Source of the DNA: Methylobacterium sp. WSM2598
Lineage (GTDB): Bacteria > Pseudomonadota > Alphaproteobacteria > Rhizobiales > Beijerinckiaceae
Direction of reading: 5' to 3'
NCBI RefSeq assembly: GCF_000379105.1
Contig: NZ_KB900609.1
Coordinates: forward strand, 6,715,605-6,779,604
DNA length: 64,000 bases
In this document: piece after piece, positions 31,577-40,320 of the stretch
How positions within the stretch are numbered: position 1 is the stretch's first letter
Layout of the letters: every line of letters starts with the position of its first letter
Program-made: the position numbers and the translations under genes
Notes under the pieces: model-generated
The model's database searches: none
What the model saw: only the letters and a program-made list of their open reading frames with translations
What the model was told of the DNA's origin: nothing

Positions 31577-33529
31577 TCAGCCCGCCTGCTTGACGCGCAT
31601 GTACCACTCGACGAGGCGCCGCACCTGCCGCTCGGTGTAGCCGCGCGCCCGCATCCGCTCGACGAACTCGCCGTGCTTCTTCTCGGTCTCGCTGTCCTTC
31701 TTCGAGCCGAAGGAGATCACCGGCAGCAGCTCCTCCACCTGGCTGAACATGCGCCGCTCGATCACCTCGCGGATCTTCTCGTAGGAGGTCCAGGACGGGT
31801 TGCGCCCGCCGTGCTGGGCCCGCGAGCGCAGGGCGAACTTGACCACCTCGTTGCGGAAGTCCTTCGGGTTGGCGATCCCCGCCGGCTTCTCGATCTTGGT
31901 GAGTTCCTGGTTCAGGAGTTCCCGGTTGAGCAGCTGCCCGGTCTCCGGATCCTTGAAGTCCTGATCCTCGATCCAGGCATCCGCGTAGTCGATGTAACGG
32001 TCGAACAGGTTCTGACCGTAATCGTGGTAAGATTCGAGGTAGGCCTTCTGGATCTCGTGGCCGATGAACTCGGCGTAGCGGGGCGCGAGCTCGCCCTTGA
32101 TGAATTCCAGGTAGCGCTTCTCGGTCTCGGGCGGGAGCTGCTCGCGGCGCAGCGCCTGCTCCAGCACGTACATCAGGTGGACCGGGTCGGCCGAGACCTC
32201 GGTGGTGTCGTGGTTGAAGGTCGCGGCCATGACCTTGAAGGCGAAGCGGGTCGAGATCCCGTCCATGCCCTCGTCGACGCCGGCCGAGTCCTTGTACTCC
32301 TGGAGCGAGCGGGCGCGGGGATCGACCTCGCGCAGGGACTCGCCGTCATAGACCCGCATCTTCGAGAACACGTTGGAGTTCGGATGCTCGCGCAGGCGCG
32401 AGAGCACCGAGAAGCGCGCCAGCATCTCCAGCGTGCCGGGGGCGCAGGGCGCCTCGGCGAGTTCCGAGCCGGAGATCAGCTTCTCGTAGATCCGCTGCTC
32501 CTCGGTGACGCGCAGGCAGTACGGAACCTTGATGACGTAGATGCGGTCGATGAAGGCTTCATTGTTCTTGTTGGTCTTGAAACTCTGCCACTCGGCCTCG
32601 TTCGAGTGGGCCAGGATGATGCCGGTGAAGGGGATCGCCCCGATGTTCTCGGTGCCGACGTAGTTGCCCTCCTGCGTGGCGGTCAGCAGCGGGTGCAGCA
32701 TCTTGATCGGCGCCTTGAACATCTCGACGAATTCGAGGATGCCCTGGTTCGCCCGGTTGAGGCCGCCCGAGTAGGAATAGGCGTCCGGATCGGCCTGGCT
32801 CAGAGTCTCAAGCTTGCGGATGTCGACCTTGCCGACCAGCGAGGAGATGTCCTGGTTGTTCTCGTCGCCCGGCTCGGTCTTGGCGACGGCGATCTGGCGC
32901 AGGCGCGAGGGGCGGACCTTCACGACCTTGAACTGGGTGATGTCGCCGCCGAACTCGTCGAGGCGCTTCAGGCACCAGGGGCTCATCAGACCGGTGAGGC
33001 GGCGGCGCGGGATGCCGTAGCGCTCCTCGATGGCCGGGCCCATCGTCTCGGGGTCGAACAGGACGAGCGGGCTCTCGAAGACCGGGCTCAGATCGTTGCC
33101 GGCCTTCAGCACGTAGATCGGGTGCACCTCCATGAGGGACTTCAGGCGCTCGGCGAGCGACGACTTGCCGCCGCCGACCGGGCCGAGCAGGTAGAGGATC
33201 TGCTTGCGCTCCTCCAGGCCCTGGGCGGCGTGCCGGAAGAAGGAGACGATCCGCTCGATCGTCTCCTCCATGCCGTAGAATTCCGAGAAGGCCGGGTAGG
33301 TCCGGATCGTCCGGTTCATGAAGATCCGGCCGAGGCGGGAATCCCGCGCGGTGTCGACGAGCTCCGGCTGGCCGATCGCCTCCAGGATGCGCTCGGGCGC
33401 GCTCGCATACATCAAGGGGTTGTCGCGGCAGGCTTCGAGGTACTCCGAGAGCGACAGTTCCGCGTCACGCCGGGCCTCGTAGCTGCGGGCAAAGGTCTGA
33501 AACAGATCGCTCGCTGACGGCATTGGCAT
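31577..33529 (-). CDS. prkA: PrkA/YeaG family serine protein kinase
   Basis: 650 residues. The N-terminal AAA-like PrkA domain has FSEFYGMEETIERIVSFFRH and Walker A LLGPVGGGKSSLAERLKSLM (about residues 95-115), with the family's NQGILEFVEMFK and LLTATQEGNY motifs. The C-terminal kinase-like domain includes ELAPRYAEFIGHEIQKAYLE and DYADAWIEDQDF. YeaG/PrkA phosphorylates a small set of proteins in stress-adapted cells. It is first in the operon with DUF444 and spoVR; the gap to DUF444 is 96 bases. The start is ATG 33529 or ATG 33523. Confidence 0.96.
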   Translation of the reverse strand: MPMPSASDLFQTFARSYEARRDAELSLSEYLEACRDNPLMYASAPERILEAIGQPELVDTARDSRLGRIFMNRTIRTYPAFSEFYGMEETIERIVSFFRHAAQGLEERKQILYLLGPVGGGKSSLAERLKSLMEVHPIYVLKAGNDLSPVFESPLVLFDPETMGPAIEERYGIPRRRLTGLMSPWCLKRLDEFGGDITQFKVVKVRPSRLRQIAVAKTEPGDENNQDISSLVGKVDIRKLETLSQADPDAYSYSGGLNRANQGILEFVEMFKAPIKMLHPLLTATQEGNYVGTENIGAIPFTGIILAHSNEAEWQSFKTNKNNEAFIDRIYVIKVPYCLRVTEEQRIYEKLISGSELAEAPCAPGTLEMLARFSVLSRLREHPNSNVFSKMRVYDGESLREVDPRARSLQEYKDSAGVDEGMDGISTRFAFKVMAATFNHDTTEVSADPVHLMYVLEQALRREQLPPETEKRYLEFIKGELAPRYAEFIGHEIQKAYLESYHDYGQNLFDRYIDYADAWIEDQDFKDPETGQLLNRELLNQELTKIEKPAGIANPKDFRNEVVKFALRSRAQHGGRNPSWTSYEKIREVIERRMFSQVEELLPVISFGSKKDSETEKKHGEFVERMRARGYTERQVRRLVEWYMRVKQAG

Positions 33530-33869
33530 TCCGAACCCTCACGACATCGCCAGCTTCATCCTGTCCCGGCTCCGATGCAATCGATATCCTCATGTTTGTC
33601 GCAGTGCGGCGAGGGCGGGAAACTGCGCAGGCCTCGTCGTCGGGGCCCGACAGCAGCGTGCGGGCGCGGTGCGGGCCCCGTGCCCTTTCGGAAAGTCGCA
33701 GGCCCACCAAGGCGAAAGCCATCCGGCCCGGCCGCCTGTGTCGCAAAGGACACGCCCGCCGCCGTTCTTGCGACGCCGCCGCGGCCTTCGCGCCGCCGCG
33801 GCGCGGCCCCCGCCCGGATGGCCGCGCGGCCGCCGTCAGGAGGAAACGCCGCGCCGGGCCGGGCGTTCC

Positions 33870-34316
33870 TCACAGGTCGGTAGTGTCGCTCTTGGTCTCG
33901 CCGCCGCCGACCTTGATCTTGATGACGCGCACCGAGATGGTGCCGTCCGCGCCCTTCACCTCGACCGTGAGCTCGTCGGTACCGGTAAAGCCGGCCTTGC
34001 TCTCGTAGAACATGGCCTGGACGTTGGCCTCGACGTTCGGGCAGCGATAGGTGGCGGGCGTCTTGCGGCGGCCGGCGCGCTGGATCAGGGCGCCGTTCTT
34101 GGGCGGCGCCGTCACTTTCAGCTCGGGCTGGGGACCGAGGGAGCAATCCTTCTTGAGGTTGGGCACGGTGAGCAGGAGGATCTGCTTGCCCGGCGCGACG
34201 CTGCGCTCGATGGTCTTGGCCGCCTGGGCCAGGGCCGGGCCGGCCAGGAGCGGACTGGCCAGGAGCGGACCGACCAGGAGGGCGCTGGCGGCGAGCGCGA
34301 CGATGGGGCGGATCAT
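33870..34316 (-). CDS. Secreted hypothetical protein (148 aa)
   Basis: The ATG at 34316 opens a signal peptide (MIRPIVALAASALLVGPLLA, then AGPALA; cleavage after AQA). The mature part is a beta-rich domain: PGKQILLLTVPNLKKDCSLG, ELKVTAPPKNGALIQRAGRR, YRCPNVEANVQAMFYESKAG, FTGTDELTVEVKGADGTISV. This resembles cadherin/Ig-like folds found in alphaproteobacterial periplasmic proteins, and the two cysteines (DCSL, RCPN) could pair. Repeated GPLLASPLLAGPA in the leader reflects a short DNA duplication. Function unknown. It is separate from the neighbouring operons. Confidence 0.78.
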   Translation of the reverse strand: MIRPIVALAASALLVGPLLASPLLAGPALAQAAKTIERSVAPGKQILLLTVPNLKKDCSLGPQPELKVTAPPKNGALIQRAGRRKTPATYRCPNVEANVQAMFYESKAGFTGTDELTVEVKGADGTISVRVIKIKVGGGETKSDTTDL

Positions 34317-34420
34317 GAGGGCTTTCTCCGGGGAAGCTCTGCGGCCCGCATGTGGGGAGCCGCCCGGGGGCCGTCGAGGGGCCGCGGGTCCGAAAGCGCC
34401 GCGCGGGCGCCCCGTCTCGA

Positions 34421-34545
34421 CGGTCACGTCTCACGACCCTCGGTTCCGTCCTCGATGCCGCGTCACGCCGTCGGCCTGTGTCGTCCCTTCGAGACGGGCG
34501 ACGGCCCGGTGCGTCGGCCTCGCGGCCCGTCGGCATCAGTGCAGC
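34421..34545 (+). repeat. Dispersed repeat family 2, locus upstream of the secreted protein
   Basis: Plus-strand copy: CGACCCTCGGTTCCGTCCTC, GATGCCGCGTCACGCCGTCG, GGCGACGGCCCGGTGCGTCG. The middle GATGCCGCGTCACGCC is identical to the complement of the 54308-54450 copy. In both, one frame would read RxRCRVTPSACV, but the frame is open only by chance. It overlaps the stop codon of the 34-residue microprotein gene. Confidence 0.78.
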
Positions 34546-34640
34546 GTGAGCATCACGAGCAGGTTGAACAGCCCGAGCAGCGCGATGCCGCCGAGCCAGA
34601 GCCAGTAGCCCCGCCCCTCGACCGGATAATCCCCGAACAT
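34536..34640 (-). CDS. 34-residue single-span membrane microprotein
   Basis: Starts at ATG 34640-34638, overlapping by one base the stop codon of the upstream gene (TGATG arrangement), so it is probably translationally coupled. The sequence is MFGDYPVEGRGYWLWLGGIA followed by LLGLFNLLVMLTLH and a TGA at 34538-34536. It has a short polar N terminus with aromatic residues and one transmembrane helix of about 20 residues. That is a typical small integral membrane protein, too short for routine gene callers. The role is unknown; its position suggests it belongs to the plsX-fabH-ihfA-merR operon. Confidence 0.72.
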   Translation of the reverse strand: MFGDYPVEGRGYWLWLGGIALLGLFNLLVMLTLH

Positions 34641-35095
34641 CAGCCGCTCCCGTGCTCGGCGGCGCGCCCGCTGCCGGAGGCCTGCAGCACCGCCATCACC
34701 GCCCCGGTGACCTTGGCGATCTGGGCCGGCGTGAACTCGGCCGCCAGCGCCGCGGCGAGTTGGGCCTCGACCCGCTCCCGCTCGCCCGCATCGGCGATCG
34801 GGTCGGGCGGGATGTCGGCCTCGGCGAGGCCGCAGACCTCCCGGATCGTGTCGGCGGCCCGGCGCAGCACGGCGCGCTGGTCGGGCGCCATGTCCCAGAG
34901 CGGGTGGCGCAGCCGGGCGATCACCCGCTTGGCGTCCCGGTAGTCCCGGTCGACCGCGGTCAGGGCCTCGATCTGGCTCACCAGCAGCACGAGTTCGAGC
35001 ACGTCCGCCGTCGCCTCCGGGCAGGTGCGCACGATGCGCATCAGCCGGGCGATCAGCGCGGTGGCGGGCGAAGCGTGGCGGGGCTGGTCGGCCAT
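34640..35095 (-). CDS. Hypothetical helical protein (151 aa)
   Basis: A soluble, all-helical protein without signal peptide: ATALIARLMRIVRTCPEATA, VLELVLLVSQIEALTAVDRD, VIARLRHPLWDMAPDQRAVL, LAAALAAEFTPAQIAKVTGA. The ATG at 35095 follows merR by 16 bases and is preferred to a start inside merR. No domain recognised. The position at the end of the conserved lipid/IHF operon and the coupling to the membrane microprotein suggest a shared but unknown role. Confidence 0.78.
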   Translation of the reverse strand: MADQPRHASPATALIARLMRIVRTCPEATADVLELVLLVSQIEALTAVDRDYRDAKRVIARLRHPLWDMAPDQRAVLRRAADTIREVCGLAEADIPPDPIADAGERERVEAQLAAALAAEFTPAQIAKVTGAVMAVLQASGSGRAAEHGSG

Positions 35096-35111
35096 GAGCG
35101 GGGAACGCCGG

Positions 35112-35612
35112 TCATTCCGCAAGGTTCTCGTCGCACGACACTATTTCGCGTGCGCGGCGATCCCGCAAGGCCGCGAGCCGCTCCCGGCAGGCGCGCAGGT
35201 CGTCGAGGAGGCGGCTCAGCGCCGCCCGGTCCTCCGGCGCCAGGGGCGGCCCGGCCGGCGCCTCGCGGGGGGGTTCGGCCTCCGGATAGGCCGCGGGCGC
35301 CACCTGCTCGCCCCGCCCCACCGCCTGGACGAAGCGCATGCCCCGCTCGCGCAGGATGCGCTGCACCCCGCGGATCGTGTAGCCCTGCCCGTAGAGGAGC
35401 TGGCGCACCCCGCGCAGGAGGTCGATGTCCTCCGGCCGGTAGTAGCGCCGGTTGCCGCCGCGCTTGAGCGGCCGGATCTGGGTGAAGCGGGTTTCCCAGA
35501 ACCGCAGCACGTGCTGGGGCAGGTCGAGGTCGTCCGCCACCTCGCTGATGGTGCGGAACGCCTCCGGGGCCTTCTCGCCGCCCGGCTCCCCGGCGGCCAC
35601 GAGCATCGTCAT
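35112..35612 (-). CDS. MerR-family transcriptional regulator
   Basis: 166 residues. The N-terminal MerR helix-turn-helix (about 18-90) reads FRTISEVADDLDLPQHVLRF, WETRFTQIRPLKRGGNRRYY and RPEDIDLLRGVRQLLYGQGY, followed by TIRGVQRILRERG. There is no cysteine-based metal site in the C-terminal part, so it is not a metal sensor. A MerR gene directly after ihfA is a conserved alphaproteobacterial arrangement; its targets are not established. The gap to ihfA is 94 bases. Confidence 0.92.
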   Translation of the reverse strand: MTMLVAAGEPGGEKAPEAFRTISEVADDLDLPQHVLRFWETRFTQIRPLKRGGNRRYYRPEDIDLLRGVRQLLYGQGYTIRGVQRILRERGMRFVQAVGRGEQVAPAAYPEAEPPREAPAGPPLAPEDRAALSRLLDDLRACRERLAALRDRRAREIVSCDENLAE

Positions 35613-35706
35613 GCGCGGGACCTCCTGCCGCGGGCCCGCTCACGCGAAGCCCCGCCGCCCGCGCCGGGCGCGCGGAAGGCCGGCTCCGCTCAAGCGCCCG
35701 CTCGCG

Positions 35707-36021
35707 TCACTCGTCGTCCGGTTCGGCCGCACCGCCGTTGATGCGCGCCTTGAGCACGTTCGAGGGCTTGAACACCATGACGCGGCGCGGCTCGATTGCC
35801 ACCTCGACCCCGGTCTTGGGGTTGCGCCCGACCCGCTTGCCCTTGTCGCGCACCACGAAGGAGCCGAAGGAGGACAGCTTCACGGTCTCGCCCGAGGCGA
35901 GGCAGGTGCAGATCTCCGACAGCACCGTCTCCACCAGGGCAGCCGACTCGGTCCGCGACAGGCCGACCCGCTGGTAGACGGCCTCGGTCAGGTCGGCCCG
36001 CGTGACCGTCTTGCCTGCCAT
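35707..36021 (-). CDS. ihfA: Integration host factor subunit alpha
   Basis: 104 residues, a DNA-bending HU/IHF fold: TRADLTEAVYQRVGLSRTES then the beta-arm segment KLSSFGSFVVRDKGKRVGRN PKTG with the conserved intercalating Pro in RNPKTGVEVAIEPRR. It forms a heterodimer with IHF-beta and acts in nucleoid structure, recombination and sigma-54 promoters. It is preceded by an AT-richer promoter-like stretch (ACATATGT palindrome, about 36054-36061), so it probably has its own promoter in addition to read-through from fabH. Confidence 0.96.
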   Translation of the reverse strand: MAGKTVTRADLTEAVYQRVGLSRTESAALVETVLSEICTCLASGETVKLSSFGSFVVRDKGKRVGRNPKTGVEVAIEPRRVMVFKPSNVLKARINGGAAEPDDE

Positions 36022-36152
36022 CCTGATGCTCCCCGGCGCGTTCTCAAGAAACCGACATATGTCTATGATCGCGCACGCTAATCTGGCGCGCCCGCTGGGT
36101 CAACGGGGCGCCCGGCTCCTTTTCGCGCGATCACCCGCGCCCGATCGCCCGC

Positions 36153-36188
36153 GCGATCACCAGCGCGATCACCAGCGCGATCACCAGC
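36153..36188 (-). repeat. 12-bp tandem repeat across the fabH stop codon
   Basis: Three copies of GCGATCACCAGC (36153-36164, 36165-36176, 36177-36188); the last contains the fabH stop codon (complement at 36181-36183). Degenerate GCGATCACCCGC precedes them. Confidence 0.93.
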
Positions 36189-37158
36189 GAATGAGCGCGC
36201 TGCCCCAGGCGAAGCCGCCGCCGATGGCCTCGATCATCACGAGGTCGCCGCGCGCGATGCGCCCGTCCCGGCAGGCCGCGTCGAGGGCGAGCGGGATCGA
36301 GGCCGCCGAGGTGTTGCCGTGCCGGTCGACGGTGAGGACGACCTTCTCGCGGGCGATGCCGAGCTTGTCGGCGGAGGCCTCGATGATGCGGCGGTTGGCC
36401 TGGTGGGGCACGAACCAGTCGAGATCCTCCGCGCGGGTGCCGGTGGCCGCGAAGGCGTCGTTGATCACGTCCGTCACCGACCCGACCGCGAAGCGGAAGA
36501 CCTCCTTGCCGACCATCCTGAGCTTGCCGGTGGTGCCGGTCGAGCCGGGCCCGCCATCGACGTAGAGCTTCTCGCGGTAGCGCCCGTCCGAGCGCAGGTG
36601 GCTGGTGAGCACGCCGCGGTCGCCCGAATGGCCCTCGCCCGGCTGCGCCTCCAGCACGATCGCGCCGGCCCCGTCGCCGAACAGCACGCAGGTGGTGCGG
36701 TCCTCCCAGTCGAGGAGGCGCGAGAAGGTCTCGGCGCCGATCACCAGGGCGCGGCGGGCGGCGCCGGTGGTCAGGAACTTGTCGGCCGTGGCGACGCCGT
36801 AGACGAAGCCCGCGCAGACCGCCTGCAGGTCGAAGGCCGCCCCGCCGTGGATGCCGAGGCCGTCCTGGATCTGGGTCGCCGTCGACGGGAAGGTGTGGTC
36901 GGGCGTCGACGTGGCGCAGATGATGAGGTCGATGCTCGCCGGGTCGATGTCGGCCTCGGCGAGCGCCGCGCGGGCCGCCCTGATGCCGAGCACCGAGGTG
37001 GTCTCGTCCGGGCCGGCGATGTGGCGCTGGCGGATCCCGGTGCGCTGGACGATCCACTCGTCCGAGGTGTCGACGCGGGCGGCGAGGTCGTCGTTGGTGA
37101 CGACGGTCCGCGGCAGGTAGGAGCCGCAGCCCCGCACCACCGAGCGAAGGCGGGTCAT
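36181..37158 (-). CDS. fabH: Beta-ketoacyl-ACP synthase III (FabH)
   Basis: Initiates fatty acid elongation by condensing acetyl-CoA with malonyl-ACP. 325 residues. The catalytic Cys is in DLQAVCAGFVYGVATADKFL (about residue 113), the His in DWFVPHQANRRIIEASADKL (about 250) and the Asn in DRHGNTSAASIPLALDAACR (about 280). The N-terminal GCGSYLPRTVVTNDDLA and IVQRTGIRQRHIA are standard. It lies 19 bases after plsX. The C terminus ends ALIRW at a 12-bp tandem repeat. Confidence 0.97.
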   Translation of the reverse strand: MTRLRSVVRGCGSYLPRTVVTNDDLAARVDTSDEWIVQRTGIRQRHIAGPDETTSVLGIRAARAALAEADIDPASIDLIICATSTPDHTFPSTATQIQDGLGIHGGAAFDLQAVCAGFVYGVATADKFLTTGAARRALVIGAETFSRLLDWEDRTTCVLFGDGAGAIVLEAQPGEGHSGDRGVLTSHLRSDGRYREKLYVDGGPGSTGTTGKLRMVGKEVFRFAVGSVTDVINDAFAATGTRAEDLDWFVPHQANRRIIEASADKLGIAREKVVLTVDRHGNTSAASIPLALDAACRDGRIARGDLVMIEAIGGGFAWGSALIRW

Positions 37159-37177
37159 GGGGTCCGGGTCTCCTCCC

Positions 37178-38212
37178 TCAGGCCGAGGCGGCGGCCGGCG
37201 TCGCCTCGAGCATCTCGCGGATCGTCCGCATCAGGTCGTGTCGGGCCATGTCGGTGGCAAGGTCGATGGCGGCCGCGAAGCCCTGCGCGTCCTCCGAGCC
37301 GTGGCTCTTGACGACGATGCCTTCGAGGCCGAGGAAGACGCCGCCATTGGCCCGGCTCGGGTTCATCTTCTCGCGCAGGGCCTCGAAGGCGCCGCGGGCG
37401 AACAGGTAGCCGATCTTCGCCATCAGCGTCCGGCTCATCGCGCTCCTGAGGTACTGCCCGATCTGCTTGGCGGTGCCCTCGGCGGTCTTGAGCGCGATGT
37501 TGCCGGTGAAGCCCTCGGTCACCACCACGTCGGTGGTGCCGCGGCCGAGATCCGTCCCCTCGACGAAGCCGTGGTAGCGCAGGGTCGGCAGGTCGGCCTC
37601 GCGCAGGAGGCGGGCGGCCTCCTTGACGGCCTCGTTGCCCTTCATCTCCTCGGTGCCGACGTTGAGCAGGCCCACGGTCGGCCGGTCGAGGTCGAAGACG
37701 ATGCGGGCCATGGCGGCGCCCATCAGCGCCATCTCGACGAGGTGCTCGGCATCGGTGCCGATCGTCGCCCCGACGTCGAGCACGACGCTCTCGCCCCGCA
37801 CGGTCGGCCACAGGCAGGCGATGGCCGGCCGCTCGATCTGCGCCATGGTCTTGAGGCAGATCTTCGACATCGCCATCAGGGCGCCGGTGTTGCCGGCCGA
37901 GACCGCCGCCTCCGCCTCGCCGTCGCGCACGGCCTGGATCGCCTTCCACATCGAGGACTTGCCGCGCCCGGCGCGGACCGCTTGGCTCGGCTTCTCGTCC
38001 ATGCCGATGGCGAGGCTGGCGTGGCGGATCTCGACGGCGCCGGCGAGGCGCGGCTCCGCCTCGACCATCGGCCGCAGGACGGCCTCGTCGCCGAACATCA
38101 GGAAGGTCGTCTCGGGGTGGCGCTCCCGGGCGATCGCCGCGCCCGGCACGACCGTCGTGGGACCGTGATCGCCGCCCATCGCGTCGAGCGAGATGCGCAC
38201 TCTCTGGGACAT
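37178..38212 (-). CDS. plsX: Phosphate acyltransferase PlsX
   Basis: Converts acyl-ACP to acyl-phosphate, the acyl donor for PlsY in phospholipid synthesis; a peripheral membrane enzyme. 344 residues with the family signatures RISLDAMGGDHGPTTVVPGA, DVGATIGTDAEHLVEMALMG, VGLLNVGTEEMKGNEAVKEA, FVEGTDLGRGTTDVVVTEGF and TGNIALKTAEGTAKQIGQYL. It lies between DUF177 and fabH. The rpmF gene that sits here in enterobacteria is absent, as is usual in this group. Confidence 0.97.
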   Translation of the reverse strand: MSQRVRISLDAMGGDHGPTTVVPGAAIARERHPETTFLMFGDEAVLRPMVEAEPRLAGAVEIRHASLAIGMDEKPSQAVRAGRGKSSMWKAIQAVRDGEAEAAVSAGNTGALMAMSKICLKTMAQIERPAIACLWPTVRGESVVLDVGATIGTDAEHLVEMALMGAAMARIVFDLDRPTVGLLNVGTEEMKGNEAVKEAARLLREADLPTLRYHGFVEGTDLGRGTTDVVVTEGFTGNIALKTAEGTAKQIGQYLRSAMSRTLMAKIGYLFARGAFEALREKMNPSRANGGVFLGLEGIVVKSHGSEDAQGFAAAIDLATDMARHDLMRTIREMLEATPAAASA

Positions 38213-38317
38213 GGGGGGATCGACGAGCCTCGTTCCGGCGGCGGGCGGACAGGGTGTGCCGCGGCGGGGCGGAAAATAGCGGCCCGGCGCCGGGCCGCAA
38301 ACGAATTCTGCCCCGCC

Positions 38318-38818
38318 TCACTCGCCCTTGAGGCTGCGCAGGCCGGCGAAGGGCGTCTCCTCGGCCCCCGCCTCGGGGGGCTCGAAGGCGACGCCGGGCT
38401 TCCTCGGATAGGGGTCGAGGCCCAGCGCCAGGAACTCGGCGGTCAGGCTGCCGAGATCGACGCGGCCGTTGACGATCGGGTCGGGGATGTCGGCATCCTC
38501 GGCGGGCGTGCCCGCGAAGGCGTCCGGGGCGGCGAAATCGACCTCGACCTCCTCCCGCACGGTGGATTCGAAGGGGTCGAGGGTCACCACGCAGGTCTGG
38601 GCGATGGCGGCCTCGACGGTCCCGGTCACCCGCAGGCGGTGCAGCGAGCCCTGGAGGCGGAAGCGCCCGGTCAGGGCGTGGATCGCCGGCAGGCCGAAAT
38701 CGCGGGCGAGCGCCTCGCGCTCCTCGGCGTCGGCCTCGACCACGATCTCCCCGCCGGCCTTGAGCGCGCGCTCGACCAGGACCGGGCGGGAGAGCGGGCC
38801 GACGGGATCGGGGGTCAT
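38318..38818 (-). CDS. YceD/DUF177 family protein
   Basis: 166 residues from ATG 38818. It has the characteristic FRLQGSLHRLRVTGTVEAAI AQTCVVTLDPF core with CVVTLDPFESTVREEVEVDF (the single Cys replaces the usual Cys pair region), then acidic AEDADIPDPIVNGRVDLGSL TAEFLALGLDPYPRKPG and FAGLRSLKGE. DUF177 proteins are linked to 23S rRNA or L32 processing and regularly precede plsX. It lies 105 bases upstream of plsX and 111 bases after the bc1 chaperone. Confidence 0.93.
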   Translation of the reverse strand: MTPDPVGPLSRPVLVERALKAGGEIVVEADAEEREALARDFGLPAIHALTGRFRLQGSLHRLRVTGTVEAAIAQTCVVTLDPFESTVREEVEVDFAAPDAFAGTPAEDADIPDPIVNGRVDLGSLTAEFLALGLDPYPRKPGVAFEPPEAGAEETPFAGLRSLKGE

Positions 38819-38929
38819 GGGGCAACTCCTCTGGCGGGACGCGCCGGCCCGGGACCGTCCGGGCACCGGGCGCGCGGTGTCTCAACAGGGGCCGCGACGG
38901 GCCGGTTTCCGGCACGCCGGGGCCGCGGC

Positions 38930-39478
38930 TCAGGCCGCGGGGCCGAAGGGCGCCGGGTCGGGCAGGACCGGCCCCTCCGCCATCAGCCGGTCGAGGTCGT
39001 GCTGCCCGAGGGCGGCGTCGGCGGCCACCACGTAGGCGGCGAGGGGCGCGGCGGCCTCGGGCGCGTCGCGGCCGAGCACGTTGCGGGCCAGCGCCGCGGC
39101 GAGCGCCGCCGCGTCGCCCGCGTCGAGGGCGGCGTCGTAGGCCCGGGCCCGGCCGTAGAAGGCCTGGGCCAGCTTCTTCATGCGCTTGGCCACGCCGAGA
39201 TCCCCCACCCCGAGCTCGCGCAGCGACGAGTCGAGCTGCGCGAAGACGGAATCGACCAGGTCCTGGGCGACGTCCTCGGCCGGGGCGGGCAGCTGGCGCA
39301 GGCGGCGCAGCACCAGGATGACGGTGAGGCAGAGGGTCTCGAAGCGGCCCTCGACGGTGTCGGGCACCCCGAGCGCGAGGTAGAGGGCGGGCACCCGGGC
39401 GGCCGCGTTGATGCGGATGTGCAACGCCTCGATGGCGCGACGGCGCCCGTCCTCGCGCCGGAACAGGTTGCGGATCAT
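38930..39478 (-). CDS. Ubiquinol-cytochrome c chaperone family protein (CBP3-like)
   Basis: 182 residues from ATG 39478. It matches the UQCC/CBP3 chaperone domain that assists assembly of the cytochrome bc1 complex: ALHIRINAAARVPALYLALG, VPDTVEGRFETLCLTVILVL, AQDLVDSVFAQLDSSLRELG, VGDLGVAKRMKKLAQAFYGR. It heads the minus-strand cluster and is divergent from bamE, the common arrangement in alphaproteobacteria. Confidence 0.93.
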   Translation of the reverse strand: MIRNLFRREDGRRRAIEALHIRINAAARVPALYLALGVPDTVEGRFETLCLTVILVLRRLRQLPAPAEDVAQDLVDSVFAQLDSSLRELGVGDLGVAKRMKKLAQAFYGRARAYDAALDAGDAAALAAALARNVLGRDAPEAAAPLAAYVVAADAALGQHDLDRLMAEGPVLPDPAPFGPAA

Positions 39479-39652
39479 CGCCGATTCGTCTCCCAAGCCC
39501 TTGCGCGGCCAAGCGGATCAGCGCCCCGCCGCAGCCCCGCGCGGCGCCCGTCCAACCTTGGCCGTGCCTTGCCAACGCCACAACCCCGGGGTACGGCAGC
39601 GCTCCGTTCCGGCGCAAGGGCGCCGTCCCTTCGCGTGTTCCAGAGGGTCGCG

Positions 39653-40117
39653 ATGCCGCGTCGCTTCATCCCGTCACTCACCCGCCTTGCCGCGGCGGGT
39701 CTGCTCGGCCTGTCGGTGGCCGGCTGCGTGATCGGCGAAGAGTTCCGCCACGGCTACCTGATCGACGAGGCGGCGGTCGCCCAGGTGAAGCCGGGCACCA
39801 GCGCCGAACAGGTGCTCCAGCTCCTCGGCACGCCCACCACGGTCTCCACCGTGGGCAACAAGTCCTGGTACTATATCAGCCAGAACACCAAGCGGACGGT
39901 GATGTTCCTGGGCGAGCGGGCCGAGAGCCAGCGGGTGCTGGCGGTCTATTTCAACCAGGGCTTCAAGGTCGAGCGCGTGGCGCTCTACGGCGAGCAGGAC
40001 GGGCGGGTGTTCGACTTCATCTCCCGCACGACGCCGACGAGCGGCGGCGAGCAGGCCTTCCTGGGCCAGCTCCTGCGCGGCCTGACCAAGTACGAGCCGT
40101 TCCGCAACGCGCAGTGA
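39653..40117 (+). CDS. bamE: Outer membrane assembly lipoprotein BamE (SmpA/OmlA)
   Basis: 154 residues. A lipoprotein signal peptide ends in a lipobox LSVAGC (Cys at about residue 25). The mature domain has the SmpA/OmlA fold: EAAVAQVKPGTSAEQVLQLL, GTPTTVSTVGNKSWYYISQN, VLAVYFNQGFKVERVALYG. It is a component of the beta-barrel assembly machinery at the inner face of the outer membrane. Promoter in the 174-base gap shared with the divergent chaperone gene. Confidence 0.95.
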   Translation: MPRRFIPSLTRLAAAGLLGLSVAGCVIGEEFRHGYLIDEAAVAQVKPGTSAEQVLQLLGTPTTVSTVGNKSWYYISQNTKRTVMFLGERAESQRVLAVYFNQGFKVERVALYGEQDGRVFDFISRTTPTSGGEQAFLGQLLRGLTKYEPFRNAQ

Positions 40118-40162
40118 CGGGGCGGCCGGGAGCCCCCCGGCCCCGCCCCGGTCGGGCGCCTC

Positions 40163-40320
40163 ATCCCACATCCGCTTGATCCCTTCGGGATGGCGGATGT
40201 GGGCTTCGCTCAGGCGCCGCGCGGGCTCGGGATCCGCCTGATCCCTTCGGGATGGCGGATCTGGGCTTCGCTCAGGCGCCGCGCGGGCGCGGGATCCGCT
40301 TCGATCGACCGGATCCCGGA

